From an uncultured Phascolarctobacterium sp. (GTDB lineage: Bacteria > Bacillota > Negativicutes > Acidaminococcales > Acidaminococcaceae), in contig URGS01000014.1 of NCBI GenBank assembly GCA_900547415.1, positions 1-41,222 on the forward strand: 41,222 nucleotides of DNA, in the 5' to 3' direction. A program made the position numbers and the translations under genes. The stretch's first letter is position 1. Each line of letters opens with the position of its first letter. Shown here in pieces: positions 29,396-39,155 of the stretch. Under the pieces are notes generated by a model that did not search any database, had not been told where the DNA came from, and worked only from the letters and a program-made list of their open reading frames with translations.

Positions 29396-31405
29396 TTATT
29401 TGAAGAAGCCCAGCAGAATGCCGCCATTAGCAGCCAGAACAGGAGCGAATACCAGTGCAACGATGGTCATCAGTTTGATGAGGATGTTCATTGCAGGTCC
29501 GGAGGTATCTTTGAACGGATCGCCTACTGTATCGCCTACTACGGTTGCATCATGAACCGGAGTATGTTTACGGCCAGTAGCTTCTACATATTTTTTAGCG
29601 TTATCCCAAGCACCGCCAGCGTTTGCCATCAGAATAGCAACCAGAACGCCGGAAGCCAGAGCGCCGCCAATCAGACCGCCCAGAGCTTCAGTACCAAACA
29701 GGAAGCCCATAGCCAGAGGAGCAACGATAGCGATTACGCCAGGCATAATCATTTCGTTCAGAGCAGCAGCAGTGGAGATATCAACGCATTTTTGGTAGTC
29801 AGCTTTAGCTTTGCCTTCCAGCAGGCCGGGGATTTCGTGGAATTGACGACGAACTTCCTCGATCATTTGGTAAGCAGCTTTACCAACGGATTCCATAGTC
29901 ATAGCACCAAATACGAAGGGCAGAGTTGCACCGATGAACAGACCAACCAGAGTTACAGGGTTCAGCAGGTCAATAGCCTTCAGTTGTACAGTGTGAGCAT
30001 ATGCGGAGAACAGAGCCAGTGCAGTCAGTGCAGCAGAGCCGATAGCAAAACCTTTACCGATTGCAGCGGTGGTGTTACCAACGGAGTCCAGTTTATCAGT
30101 GATTTCACGAACTTCGTGAGGCAGCTCGGACATTTCTGCGATACCACCAGCGTTATCAGCGATAGGACCATAAGCGTCAACTGCTACAGTCAGACCAGTG
30201 GTGGACAGCATACCAACAGCAGCCAGTGCGATACCGAACAAGCCGTTGCCAGGGTTTTGAGCGCCGCCCATGCTGAAGAAGGACAGGATTACGCCAACGC
30301 AGATGAACACCATCGGCAGGAAGGTGGAGTACATACCAACAGCCAGACCGGAGATGATGGTAGTTGCAGGGCCGGTTTCAGATTGAGTAGCAATCTTTTT
30401 AACGGATGCATAATCAGCGGAGGTGTAGATTTCGGTGATTTTACCAATAAGCAGACCAACAACCAGACCAGAAGCAATAGCAATGAAAGCAGCCATGTTG
30501 CCGAAGATGGAAGTGGACAGATAGTAAGCAGCAGCAATAACGATTACACCGCCAACATAAGTACCTTGGTTCAGAGCTGCTTGAGGATCGGTGGATTTGC
30601 TGTTACGAGCATACATAACACCGATGATGGAAGCAACGATACCAGCCAGAGCCAGCTCAAATACGAACATAACGCCTTCGCCGCCAGGATATGCAACAGC
30701 ACCCAGGGTAATAGCGGAGATGATTGCACCAACATAGGATTCGAACAGGTCAGCACCCATACCAGCAACGTCGCCTACGTTATCGCCTACGTTATCAGCG
30801 ATGGTAGCCGGGTTACGCGGATCGTCTTCAGGCAGACCTTCTTCTACTTTACCTACCAGGTCAGCGCCAACGTCAGCAGCTTTGGTATAGATACCGCCGC
30901 CAACACGAGCGAACAATGCAATGGAGCTTGCGCCCAGACCGAAGCCGGTTACGATATCAACATTGCCAAACAGCATGTAAGCTGCAGAAACACCAACGAT
31001 ACCCAGACCAACAACGCCCAGACCCATTACAGCACCACCGGAGAAAGCAATTTTCAGAGCTTCCGGCATGCCATGACGAGCTGCTTCTGCAGTACGAACG
31101 TTAGCTTTAGTAGCAACGGTCATACCAAGATAGCCAGCGCATACGGAGAATACAGCGCCCCATACGAAGCAAACTGCAGTTAACGGAGACAGGAACATAG
31201 CGATTACGGCAGCAACTACGAGAACGAATACAGACAATGCCTTGTATTCTCTGTACAAGAATGCCATAGCACCCTCGTGGATGTAACTGGCAATTTCCTG
31301 CATGCGAGCATTACCTGCAGAAGCTTTGCCAATTGCGCTGCTGAGCATCATTGCTACTGCCAGTGCAACGATACCAACAACGATAGAGATCATTAAATAA
31401 CTCAA
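29396..31405 (-). CDS. hppA: Membrane-bound pyrophosphate-energised ion pump
   Basis: The 669-aa product is a complete membrane pyrophosphatase with about 16 hydrophobic segments. Pyrophosphate-binding motifs are intact (GGIYTKAADVGADLVGKVE and DNVGDNVGDVAGMGADLFES). The segment GNTTAAIGKG has Ala where K+-independent enzymes have Lys, so it is predicted to be K+-dependent. It pumps H+ or Na+ with pyrophosphate hydrolysis; the sequence does not let me choose between the ions safely. It saves ATP in anaerobes. Start is probably the TTG at 31405, correctly placed after AAAGGGG; an ATG lies 12 bp inside. Codon use is strongly biased, as in highly expressed genes. Confidence 0.95.
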   Translation of the reverse strand: MSYLMISIVVGIVALAVAMMLSSAIGKASAGNARMQEIASYIHEGAMAFLYREYKALSVFVLVVAAVIAMFLSPLTAVCFVWGAVFSVCAGYLGMTVATKANVRTAEAARHGMPEALKIAFSGGAVMGLGVVGLGIVGVSAAYMLFGNVDIVTGFGLGASSIALFARVGGGIYTKAADVGADLVGKVEEGLPEDDPRNPATIADNVGDNVGDVAGMGADLFESYVGAIISAITLGAVAYPGGEGVMFVFELALAGIVASIIGVMYARNSKSTDPQAALNQGTYVGGVIVIAAAYYLSTSIFGNMAAFIAIASGLVVGLLIGKITEIYTSADYASVKKIATQSETGPATTIISGLAVGMYSTFLPMVFICVGVILSFFSMGGAQNPGNGLFGIALAAVGMLSTTGLTVAVDAYGPIADNAGGIAEMSELPHEVREITDKLDSVGNTTAAIGKGFAIGSAALTALALFSAYAHTVQLKAIDLLNPVTLVGLFIGATLPFVFGAMTMESVGKAAYQMIEEVRRQFHEIPGLLEGKAKADYQKCVDISTAAALNEMIMPGVIAIVAPLAMGFLFGTEALGGLIGGALASGVLVAILMANAGGAWDNAKKYVEATGRKHTPVHDATVVGDTVGDPFKDTSGPAMNILIKLMTIVALVFAPVLAANGGILLGFFK

Positions 31406-31478
31406 GACCCTAACCCCTTTCTTTTATAAAAAAATTTAAAATTTAAGAGTGTGGGAGCACTCTTTTTAACATGATGAT

Positions 31479-31709
31479 TTAAGCGTTGATTTTAGCCAGC
31501 GCCAGAGTGATAACAGCAAAAGCACCACCTAAAACAACAGTGGCTTTAGCCATTACTGTATCCAGGTCATTACCTTTGCCAAAAAAAGCACCGTCATTGC
31601 CGCCGAATGTACTGCCCATACCGCCGCCTTTACCGGCCTGCAGCAGAACTGCGCCAATGAGGGCTATGCAAACGATAACTTCCAGAACAATCAGGACAGT
31701 TTCAATCAC
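31479..31709 (-). CDS. secG: SecG, protein-export membrane subunit
   Basis: The 76-aa product is SecG: two hydrophobic segments (IVLEVIVCIALIGAVLLQAG and VVLGGAFAVITLALAKI) flank a glycine/asparagine-rich loop (GKGGGMGSTFGGNDGAFFGKG). It assists SecYE translocation. The start was placed at the GTG at 31709, because GGAGG lies just upstream; the longer frame to 31739 would contain that site. It is followed by hppA and then the est-rnr-smpB group, with which secG is linked in many Firmicutes. Confidence 0.92.
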   Translation of the reverse strand: MIETVLIVLEVIVCIALIGAVLLQAGKGGGMGSTFGGNDGAFFGKGNDLDTVMAKATVVLGGAFAVITLALAKINA

Positions 31710-31866
31710 AGAGCTTACCTCCTCATATTTTTGTACCACAGTATTTTACCATAAAAGCGACAGACTTACAACTTTATTTTGGAAAATTATTAACACTTTT
31801 CCGTAAAAATTAGCTGCATTTACTGCTAATTTTCAATCAAAATAGATATCTGAGAAAAACAGAGTG

Positions 31867-31897
31867 CCTTCCAGACCTTTTTAAAAGGCCTGGAAGG
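31867..31897 (-). terminator. Probable terminator of the glycolytic operon
   Basis: Stem CCTTCCAG/CTGGAAGG with an inner CCTTTT/AAAAGG, after eno on the minus strand and followed by CACTCTGTTTTT. A second small dyad (CCGGCAAGCCGG) lies at 31,918-31,929. Confidence 0.6.
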
Positions 31898-31952
31898 TAC
31901 CAGCTATTTTCGTTCTCCGGCAAGCCGGCTGTTTTTTATACTTAATACTATA

Positions 31953-33236
31953 TTATTTAATGTTATAGAAAACATTCATGCCATTGTATTTAGCAGCTTT
32001 GCCAAGATCCTCTTCAATGCGAAGAAGTTGGTTGTATTTAGCTACGCGGTCAGTACGAGCCGGTGCACCGGTTTTGATTTGACCAGCGTTAACCGCAACA
32101 GCAATATCAGCCAAAGTAGTGTCTTCGGTTTCACCACTGCGGTGAGAAACGATGCAGGTATAGCCAGCACGTTTAGCAGTTTCAATAGCATTAAATGCTT
32201 CGGTCAGGGTACCGATTTGGTTAACCTTAACCAGGATAGCATTACCAACGCCTTTTTTGATACCCTGTACAAGACGCTCTTCATTGGTAACGAACAGGTC
32301 ATCACCTACTAATTGAACTTTATTGCCAAGTTTTTTGGTAAGCTTTTTCCAGCCATCCCAGTCGTCTTCAGCCAGACCATCTTCAATAGAGATGATAGGA
32401 TATTTCTCGCACAGCTCTGCCAGATATTCAACCATTTCTTCAGAAGTCTTAGTCAGGCCTTCGCCTTCCAGATGATAAACGCCGTCTTTGTAGAATTCGC
32501 TAGAAGCAACGTCCAGAGCAATTACGATATCCTTGCCAGGTTTATAGCCAGCTTTTTCTACTGCTTCGAGAATGATCTCGATAGCTTCAGCATTACATTT
32601 CAGGTCAGGAGCAAAGCCGCCTTCATCACCGAGAGCAGTGGACAGCCCCTTAGATTTCAGCAGAGCTTTCAGGTTATGGTAGATTTCAGCATTCATGCGC
32701 AGTGCTTCAGCAAAGGAGGTTGCGCCAACAGGCATAATCATAAATTCTTGAATATCTACGTTGTTGTCTGCGTGCTCGCCGCCGTTTAAGATGTTCATCA
32801 TCGGAACAGGAAGCTCTTTAGCAGCAACACCGCCAAGATACAGATACAGAGGCAAGCCTACGGAAGCAGCAGCAGCCTTAGCTACTGCCATAGAAACACC
32901 CAGAATAGCATTGGCGCCCAGGTTGCCTTTGTTGGGAGTACCATCAAGACGGATGAGCAGCTCATCAATTTCAGTTTGACGAGTAGCTTCAAGACCGATG
33001 ATTGCTTCAGCAATTACATCATTAACATTATCAACAGCCTTGGTTACGCCCTTGCCCAGATAACGATCTTTGTCACCATCGCGAAGCTCAACAGCTTCAT
33101 GAACGCCAGTGGAAGCACCGGAGGGAACTGCAGCACGGCCAACAGCGCCGTCCTCTAAGCAAACCTCAACTTCTACAGTCGGATTGCCGCGGGAATCAAG
33201 AATCTCACGAGCATATACTTCAGTAATCATTGCCAT
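31953..33236 (-). CDS. eno: Enolase
   Basis: The 427-aa product is full length: N-terminal EILDSRGNPTVEVEV, the GANAILGVSMAVAKAA segment, metal aspartates in IALDVASSEF and SIEDGLAEDDW and LVGDDLFVTN, catalytic lysine in LVKVNQIGTL and the C-terminal SHRSGETEDTTLADIAV. It converts 2-phosphoglycerate to phosphoenolpyruvate. It is the last gene of the cggR-gapA-pgk/tpi-gpmI-eno operon, 18 bp after gpmI. AGGTGAAG precedes its ATG. Confidence 0.98.
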   Translation of the reverse strand: MAMITEVYAREILDSRGNPTVEVEVCLEDGAVGRAAVPSGASTGVHEAVELRDGDKDRYLGKGVTKAVDNVNDVIAEAIIGLEATRQTEIDELLIRLDGTPNKGNLGANAILGVSMAVAKAAAASVGLPLYLYLGGVAAKELPVPMMNILNGGEHADNNVDIQEFMIMPVGATSFAEALRMNAEIYHNLKALLKSKGLSTALGDEGGFAPDLKCNAEAIEIILEAVEKAGYKPGKDIVIALDVASSEFYKDGVYHLEGEGLTKTSEEMVEYLAELCEKYPIISIEDGLAEDDWDGWKKLTKKLGNKVQLVGDDLFVTNEERLVQGIKKGVGNAILVKVNQIGTLTEAFNAIETAKRAGYTCIVSHRSGETEDTTLADIAVAVNAGQIKTGAPARTDRVAKYNQLLRIEEDLGKAAKYNGMNVFYNIK

Positions 33237-33254
33237 AATATCTTCACCTCAAAT

Positions 33255-34775
33255 TTATTTCTCTATTAAGCTGCTGCCTGTCATTAGTGCAGGCTTTTCT
33301 AAATGAAGCAGCTCCAGCATAGTAGGAGCAATATCTGCCAAAATACCATTATGCAGCTTATATTGTTTATCACTTATCAAAATAAAGGGAACTACGTTAG
33401 TAGTATGAGCAGTGTTAGGCTGACCATCAGCATCAACCATATGCTCCAGATTGCCATGGTCAGCAGTAATACATACGCTTCCACCTAAACTCTGCACCTT
33501 TTCTACAACGCGTCCAACACACTCGTCAACCTTTTCCATTGCTTTAATGGCAGCTTCGAGCACGCCTGTATGACCAACCATATCAGGATTTGCAAAGTTT
33601 AAGATGACTACGTCAAACTTATCCTTATCAAGCTCTGCCAGCAGTGCCTGAGTTACTTCTTCAGCACTCATTTCAGGCTGCAAATCATAGGTTGCTACCT
33701 TCGGAGAAGCAATGAGGATACGTTCCTCATTTTTGTTAGGCTCTTCTACACCACCGTTAAAGAAAAAGGTAACATGTGCATATTTCTCGGTTTCCGCAAT
33801 GCGCAGCTGGTGCATCCCCTTATCAGCCAAAAGCTGACCTAAGGTTTCAGCATAGGTTTCCGGCGGAAATGCTACAGGAGCATCAATGGTTGCATCATAT
33901 TGAGTCATGCAGACAAAATTTACAGGCAGCGCAGACTCAGGACGTTCAAAGTAAGGGAACTCCTTATCATTAAGGGCCCTTGTCAACTGGCGGGCACGGT
34001 CAGGACGGAAGTTGAAGAAAATTATGCCGTCGCCAGCCTTTACCCTGCCATCAACGCCTTCAATAACAATGGGCGCTACAAACTCATCAGTTACGCCTGC
34101 TGCATAGGATTCCTCTACAGCCTCTACAGGATCAGCCGCAGCCTTGCCCTCTCCCAGTACAATTGCTCTGTAGCCACGCTCTACTCTGTCCCAACGCTTA
34201 TCGCGGTCCATGGGATAGTAGCGTCCGCTAACAGTGGCAATCTTGCCTGCACCAATTTCCATAAGTGCATCCTGCAGCTGCTTAAGATAGCCTGCTGCAG
34301 TTTTAGGACCAACATCACGTCCGTCCAGAAATGCGTGAATATAAATATTCTTTAGTCCCTGCTCCTTAGCCATATGTACTAAAGCCTCAAGATGAGTCAA
34401 ATGACTGTGCACGCCGCCGTCAGAAACAAGACCCATCAAATGCAAACTGCTATTATTAGCCTTAGTCTTGGCCATTACATCACAAAGCACGGGATTAGTG
34501 AAAAAATCACCATCTTCAATTGCTTTAGTAATGCGAGTCAGGTTTTGGTAAATAATACGGCCAGCACCAATATTTAAGTGACCAACCTCAGAGTTACCAA
34601 TCTGCCCCTCAGGCAGGCCAACGAACTTGCCGCTGGCCTGGAGAGTGGTATGAGGATATTCAGCAAAATATTTATCAAGATTGGGAGTATTTGCCACAGC
34701 TGCCGCATTTTCTGCAGAAGCAGGAGCTAGTCCCCAACCATCAAGAATCATAAGTAAAACCGGTTGTTTTGACAT
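33255..34775 (-). CDS. gpmI: Phosphoglycerate mutase, 2,3-BPG-independent
   Basis: The 506-aa product has the alkaline-phosphatase-like metal sites (ILDGWG, Asp12; and ITADHGN) and the phosphorylated Ser62 in GNSEVGHLNIGAGR, plus the insertion domain with FLDGRDVGPKT and NFRPDRARQLTRAL. It interconverts 3- and 2-phosphoglycerate without a bisphosphate cofactor and usually needs manganese. It lies between the Pgk-Tpi fusion and eno in the operon, 11 and 18 bp away. Confidence 0.97.
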   Translation of the reverse strand: MSKQPVLLMILDGWGLAPASAENAAAVANTPNLDKYFAEYPHTTLQASGKFVGLPEGQIGNSEVGHLNIGAGRIIYQNLTRITKAIEDGDFFTNPVLCDVMAKTKANNSSLHLMGLVSDGGVHSHLTHLEALVHMAKEQGLKNIYIHAFLDGRDVGPKTAAGYLKQLQDALMEIGAGKIATVSGRYYPMDRDKRWDRVERGYRAIVLGEGKAAADPVEAVEESYAAGVTDEFVAPIVIEGVDGRVKAGDGIIFFNFRPDRARQLTRALNDKEFPYFERPESALPVNFVCMTQYDATIDAPVAFPPETYAETLGQLLADKGMHQLRIAETEKYAHVTFFFNGGVEEPNKNEERILIASPKVATYDLQPEMSAEEVTQALLAELDKDKFDVVILNFANPDMVGHTGVLEAAIKAMEKVDECVGRVVEKVQSLGGSVCITADHGNLEHMVDADGQPNTAHTTNVVPFILISDKQYKLHNGILADIAPTMLELLHLEKPALMTGSSLIEK

Positions 34776-34786
34776 TTCAGCCTCTC

Positions 34787-36712
34787 TTAAAAGCTGCGAA
34801 CGATGGTAGCAAAGGTGTCAGCCTTAAGGCTTGCACCGCCAACTAAAACGCCGTCAATACCGCTGATGTTGAAATCAGCAGCATTCTTTTCGTTAACGCT
34901 GCCACCGTACAGAATACGTACCTTGCGAGCAATTTCAGGAGTAAAGATCTTGCCAATCTTGTCTCTAATCAGACGGCAAACCTCTTGTGCGTCCTCTGCA
35001 GTTGCAGCCTTGCCGCTGCCAATAGCCCAGATAGGCTCATAAGCAACAACCAAGTTTTCTGCATCCTCAGGGGAAATTACGCGCAGAGCGCTCTTCAGCT
35101 GCATGCTGATTTTGCGGGCAGTCTTACCTGCTTCACGCTCTTGAAGATTTTCGCCAACGCAGAGCATAGGTTTCAGACCATTGCGGTAAGCAGCAATAAT
35201 TTTGCTTGCTACGATTTTTTCGTTTTCGCCGAAGATAGTACGACGTTCGCTATGACCAACAAGTACATATTCAGCGCAGATGTCAGCAATCATAGCACCG
35301 GAAACAGCACCAGTAAAAGCACCCTTATCTTCCCAGTGCAGATCTTGTGCACCATAACCAACATGCTTGCCGTCAATAGCATCAGCAACAGTTTCTAGAG
35401 CAGTGAAGGGCGGGAAAATAACTACTTCGTTAAGAGTACCATTAGTTTCCATAACAATGTCTTCAGCAAGCTCTACTGCTTCATTGACAGTTTTGTGCAT
35501 TTTCCAGTTGCCTGCAATCATTTTACGACGAACATCGTCAAGAGCAGCAACGCCGGGGAGAACCTTGCCCTCTAAGTATTCCAGAGAAGCACCGCCACCG
35601 GTAGAGATGTGGGAAATGCGTTTTGCCAAGCCAAGCTTTTCAATAGCTGCAACAGAGTCGCCGCCGCCAACAATGCTTGTTGCACGGCTTTTTGCAACTG
35701 CCTTAGCAACTGCTTCAGTACCCTTGCAGAAAGCATCCATTTCGAATACGCCCATAGGACCATTCCAAACGATCATCTTAGCATCTTTAAGAGCCTCAGC
35801 ATATGCTTTGCTTGTTTCTGCGCCAATATCAAGAGCCATATAATCTTGGTTAAGCTCTTTCAGACCCTGATTTACATGCTTAGCATCGGGAGCAAACGCC
35901 TCTGCCATAACCAGGTCGGTAGGAAGCAGCATTTTTACGCCGTTCTTCTTAGCCTTAGCCAAAAGCTCCTTAGCCAGCTCAATTTTATCTTCTTCTACCA
36001 AGGATTTACCCATTGCATAGCCTTCAGCAGCCAGGAAGGTGTTAGCCATACCGCCGCCGATAAGCAAAGTGTCAACCTTGTCTAACAAATTGTCAATTAC
36101 ACCAATTTTGTCGCTAACCTTTGCGCCGCCGATAATTGCAGCGAAAGGATGCTCTGGCTCAGTCACAGCCTTGCCTACAAATTTGATTTCTTTTTCTAAC
36201 AGGAAACCAGCAGCTGCAGGCAGGAAGTGAGTTACACCTTCAACAGAAGCATGAGCGCGATGAGATACGCCGAAGCCATCGTTAACATACAGGTCAGCCA
36301 GAGAAGCCAGTTGTTCAGCAAAGTCCATATTGTTCTTTTCTTCTTCCTTATGGAAACGCAGGTTTTCCAAAAGCAGAATATGGCCAGGCTTAAGAGCTGC
36401 TGCAGCAGCCTTAGCAGCATCGCCAATACAGTCAGGAGCAAATGTAATGCGCTTGCCTAAAAGCTCGCCTAAATGCTTAGCAACGGGTTTCAGACTATAT
36501 TTAGGATTAACCTCTCCCTTAGGACGACCAAGGTGTGCCATTAAAATTACGGCAGCCTTGTTCTCCAGCAGATACTTGATGGTATCAAGAGAAGCTCTGA
36601 TTCTAGTATCGTCAGAAATGTTGCCAGCATCGTCAAAGGGAACGTTAAAGTCAACACGTACCAGGACTTTTTTGCCAGCAACATCTAAATCACGAATTGA
36701 TTTTTTATCCAC
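34787..36712 (-). CDS. pgk-tpiA: Bifunctional phosphoglycerate kinase-triosephosphate isomerase fusion
   Basis: One 641-aa frame joins two enzymes. Residues 1 to about 395 are PGK (VLVRVDFNVPFDD, LENLRFHKEEEKN, and the C-terminal STGGGASLEYLEGKVLPGVAAL). After a short linker (DDVRRK) comes TIM from MIAGNWKMHK (catalytic Lys) with VGHSERRTIF (His) and AYEPIWAIG (Glu). Both active sites are complete. Such fusions are known from Thermotoga. The reading frame is open across the join, so this is not a sequencing frameshift. The start is GTG at 36712 with a GGAGATAA site. The product catalyses two steps of the operon's pathway. Confidence 0.97.
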   Translation of the reverse strand: MDKKSIRDLDVAGKKVLVRVDFNVPFDDAGNISDDTRIRASLDTIKYLLENKAAVILMAHLGRPKGEVNPKYSLKPVAKHLGELLGKRITFAPDCIGDAAKAAAAALKPGHILLLENLRFHKEEEKNNMDFAEQLASLADLYVNDGFGVSHRAHASVEGVTHFLPAAAGFLLEKEIKFVGKAVTEPEHPFAAIIGGAKVSDKIGVIDNLLDKVDTLLIGGGMANTFLAAEGYAMGKSLVEEDKIELAKELLAKAKKNGVKMLLPTDLVMAEAFAPDAKHVNQGLKELNQDYMALDIGAETSKAYAEALKDAKMIVWNGPMGVFEMDAFCKGTEAVAKAVAKSRATSIVGGGDSVAAIEKLGLAKRISHISTGGGASLEYLEGKVLPGVAALDDVRRKMIAGNWKMHKTVNEAVELAEDIVMETNGTLNEVVIFPPFTALETVADAIDGKHVGYGAQDLHWEDKGAFTGAVSGAMIADICAEYVLVGHSERRTIFGENEKIVASKIIAAYRNGLKPMLCVGENLQEREAGKTARKISMQLKSALRVISPEDAENLVVAYEPIWAIGSGKAATAEDAQEVCRLIRDKIGKIFTPEIARKVRILYGGSVNEKNAADFNISGIDGVLVGGASLKADTFATIVRSF

Positions 36713-36729
36713 GAAAATTATCTCCTATC

Positions 36730-37734
36730 TTACAGACCTTGTTTAGCAATATAGCAAGCCAGGTCTACTACACGGTTGGAATAACCCCATTCATTGTCGT
36801 ACCAGCTAACAACCTTAGCCATACGGGGACCAACCATCATGGTGGACAGACCATCAACGATGGAGCTCAGGGGGCAGCCATTGTAATCTCTGGAAACCAG
36901 AGGCAGATCACTGTAGCCCATAATGCCTTTCAGCTTGCCTTCAGCAGCTTCTTTCAGAACAGCATTGATCTCTTCTGCAGTGGTGTCTTTTTGCAGCAGA
37001 ACAGTCAGGTCAGTGATAGAAACGTTAGGAGTAGGAACGCGCATTGCAAAGCCGTTCAGTTTGCCTTTCAGTTCGGGCAGAACAAGAGCAACTGCTTTAG
37101 CAGCACCAGTGGTAGTGGGGATAATGGAGCAAGCAGCAGCACGAGCACGACGCAGGTCCTTATGAGGCAGGTCCAAAATGCGTTGGTCGTTAGTGTAGGA
37201 GTGAACGGTAGTCATCAGACCGCTTTCAATGCCGAAGTTCTCCATAAGTACTTTAGTAAAGGGAGCCAGGCAGTTGGTAGTGCAGGAAGCATTGGAAATG
37301 ATGTTGTGCTCAGCAGCAACATATTTATCTTCGTTTACACCCATAACGATGGTGATATCTTCGCCTTTAGCAGGAGCGGAAATGATAACTTTTTTAGCGC
37401 CAGCTTCCAGATGAGCTTTAGCTTTTGCGCCTTCGGTAAAGCGACCAGTGGATTCGATTACGATTTCAGCGCCAACTTCGCCCCAAGGAATTTTTGCTGG
37501 ATCGGGGGAAGCAAATACTTTTACTTTTTTACCGTCTACTACGATGCAGTCGCCATCAGCTTCTACTTCGTGGGGGAAGGTTCCGTGAACGGAGTCATAT
37601 TTCAATAAATGAGCCAAAGTAGCGGAGTCAGTAAGGTCGTTTACTGCTACAACCTCAACCTCAGGATTGTTGAAAGCTACGCGGAAAACCTCACGGCCGA
37701 TACGGCCAAAACCATTAATACCTACTTTTGTCAT
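36730..37734 (-). CDS. gapA: Glyceraldehyde-3-phosphate dehydrogenase, type I
   Basis: The 334-aa product has the NAD-binding GINGFGRIGRE and Asp33 (VNDLTD, favouring NAD over NADP), the catalytic Cys151 in SNASCTTNCLAP, and the C-terminal WYDNEWGYSNRVVDL. It oxidises and phosphorylates glyceraldehyde 3-phosphate. The strong AAGGAGG site precedes the ATG. It follows cggR, which is the usual place for a CggR-controlled gapA. Codon use is strongly biased. Confidence 0.98.
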   Translation of the reverse strand: MTKVGINGFGRIGREVFRVAFNNPEVEVVAVNDLTDSATLAHLLKYDSVHGTFPHEVEADGDCIVVDGKKVKVFASPDPAKIPWGEVGAEIVIESTGRFTEGAKAKAHLEAGAKKVIISAPAKGEDITIVMGVNEDKYVAAEHNIISNASCTTNCLAPFTKVLMENFGIESGLMTTVHSYTNDQRILDLPHKDLRRARAAACSIIPTTTGAAKAVALVLPELKGKLNGFAMRVPTPNVSITDLTVLLQKDTTAEEINAVLKEAAEGKLKGIMGYSDLPLVSRDYNGCPLSSIVDGLSTMMVGPRMAKVVSWYDNEWGYSNRVVDLACYIAKQGL

Positions 37735-37790
37735 GATAAGTTCCTCCTTAAAATTATGAAAGTATTATAAATTCTGCACTACTGTGCCAA

Positions 37791-38828
37791 TTAACTAGAT
37801 TCTTTGGCCATGCGCACAATCTCATGCGCAGCGGCCTCGTCTGTTACTAAAATATCCTGTCTGGAAGCACGAATTACCGAAAGAATAGCTGCAGCCTTTG
37901 ATTTACCGCCGGCAACACCGATGATGGTGCCAATATGTTGTAAATCCTGCAGCATCAGTCCAGCATTGTTACTCATATAAACCTGCTTGCCATCAAGAGA
38001 GCAATACTGACCGAAGGCTTCGCCTACAGCACCGTTAGCCTCAAGGTTGGCGATAATTTCCGGACTAAGACGACGATGTCTGGCCATAACATTAGCTCTG
38101 CCAACGCCATGAACTAAAATGTCAGCTTTCTTGATAATATCAACAACAGCACGTACACCTATGTCTTCTTTCAATATACTGTTCAGTATATCCTCGCTTA
38201 CGCTATCCGGAACATACAGCTGACGGTAAAAAGCACCTAAGCGCTGAGCTAAAACGGTTGCAATAGTATTTGCCTGCAGCTCAACATTATCACCTAAACC
38301 GCCACGAGCAGGAACAACCACTGTGTTTGGCTGATTACCACTAATATTAGCAGCCATAGCCGCAAGAGTAGTACCGCCGCTGACAGCAACAATGTGACGT
38401 TCGCCATCACCTAACAGCTTACTTAAAATTCGTGCTGCAGTTCTGCCAATTTCCCTTTTTACAACTTCCTCCTGGTCAGAATCGCCTGGAAGGATAACAA
38501 CACGGCTAATATCAAGCATATCGCTCAGATCCTTCTCTAGCGTGGAAAGATCCTGAAGCTTACGCACATAATCGGCCAATTCCTTCAAAATGTCAGCTCC
38601 CTCGTCAGTGACGGTCATACCGCTTGAAGAAAATTCTAATAAACCGCTTTTCTTCAGGAAATCTACCTGAGCACGAAGCACACGCTCGCTTAATCCTAAA
38701 CGAGCAGCTAATGCACGACGCCCAATGGGATATTCATGACTTACCTGACGCAAAATCTGATAGCGCTGAACCAAAAGGTCGGTTAATTCAGGTACTATTT
38801 TCTTTTGTAAATTAATGATACCGTCCAT
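37791..38828 (-). CDS. cggR: CggR, SorC-family repressor of glycolytic genes
   Basis: The 345-aa product has an N-terminal helix-turn-helix (YPIGRRALAARLGLSERVLRAQVDFLKKSGLL, residues 35-66) and a SorC sugar-binding domain (AVSGGTTLAAMAANI, VVPARGGLGDNVELQANTIA, GVGRANVMARHRR, GVAGGKSKAAAI). In Bacillus CggR represses gapA and the downstream glycolytic genes and is released by fructose-1,6-bisphosphate. It is the first gene of the operon, 57 bp before gapA. A pair of direct repeats upstream is its probable operator. Confidence 0.93.
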   Translation of the reverse strand: MDGIINLQKKIVPELTDLLVQRYQILRQVSHEYPIGRRALAARLGLSERVLRAQVDFLKKSGLLEFSSSGMTVTDEGADILKELADYVRKLQDLSTLEKDLSDMLDISRVVILPGDSDQEEVVKREIGRTAARILSKLLGDGERHIVAVSGGTTLAAMAANISGNQPNTVVVPARGGLGDNVELQANTIATVLAQRLGAFYRQLYVPDSVSEDILNSILKEDIGVRAVVDIIKKADILVHGVGRANVMARHRRLSPEIIANLEANGAVGEAFGQYCSLDGKQVYMSNNAGLMLQDLQHIGTIIGVAGGKSKAAAILSVIRASRQDILVTDEAAAHEIVRMAKESS

Positions 38829-38848
38829 AATACCGCCTCAGCAAGTTT

Positions 38849-38876
38849 TGTCCCATGTGGTACTTTTTGTGTCCCA
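38849..38876 (-). promoter_or_regulatory. Probable CggR operator
   Basis: Two direct repeats TGGGACA (minus strand; plus-strand TGTCCCA at 38849-38855 and 38870-38876) start exactly 21 bp apart, two helical turns, 21 bp upstream of the cggR ATG. They resemble the CGGGAC half-sites reported for the B. subtilis CggR operator, though the spacing differs. Confidence 0.6.
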
Positions 38877-38917
38877 CGAATCTAATAATAGAATGCGCAT
38901 TGCAGTTCTATGTAATT

Positions 38918-38946
38918 ATTGTAGCATACTCTAAATAATAAATAAA
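38918..38946 (-). promoter_or_regulatory. Promoter of the cggR operon
   Basis: On the minus strand -10 TACAAT (38918-38923) lies 17 bp from a weak -35 TTTATT (38941-38946). Transcription would start near 38911, upstream of the operator. The rest of the gap to 39,120 holds only the terminator of queF. Confidence 0.5.
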
Positions 38947-39120
38947 GCACAACATAAGCTTTTTTCAAAATTTTGCATTAAATTTACCTTGTGCGGTTTC
39001 TTTAAGCTAACTAGCTTCTTTAAAGCTTGATTATTTCCTCATTTTCACAAAAATCCTGTACCTGTAATAGTCTGCACTCTGCGACTGCATATATGCTAAA
39101 ACGATTGCAGTAACTAAAAA

Positions 39121-39148
39121 AGACGCCCAGCATTTTCGCTGAGCGTCT
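39121..39148 (-). terminator. Terminator of the que operon
   Basis: Stem AGACGCCCAGC/GCTGAGCGTCT (one mismatch) with T6 on the minus strand. It lies 8 bp after the queF stop. Confidence 0.88.
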
Positions 39149-39155
39149 GCAGTGT

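Noticed and set aside
29552..31183. Long open frame of 543 codons on the plus strand opposite hppA
   Set aside because: It is the antisense of a highly biased pyrophosphatase gene, is serine/asparagine/glutamine-rich without domains, and has no ribosome-binding site. It is an effect of codon bias.
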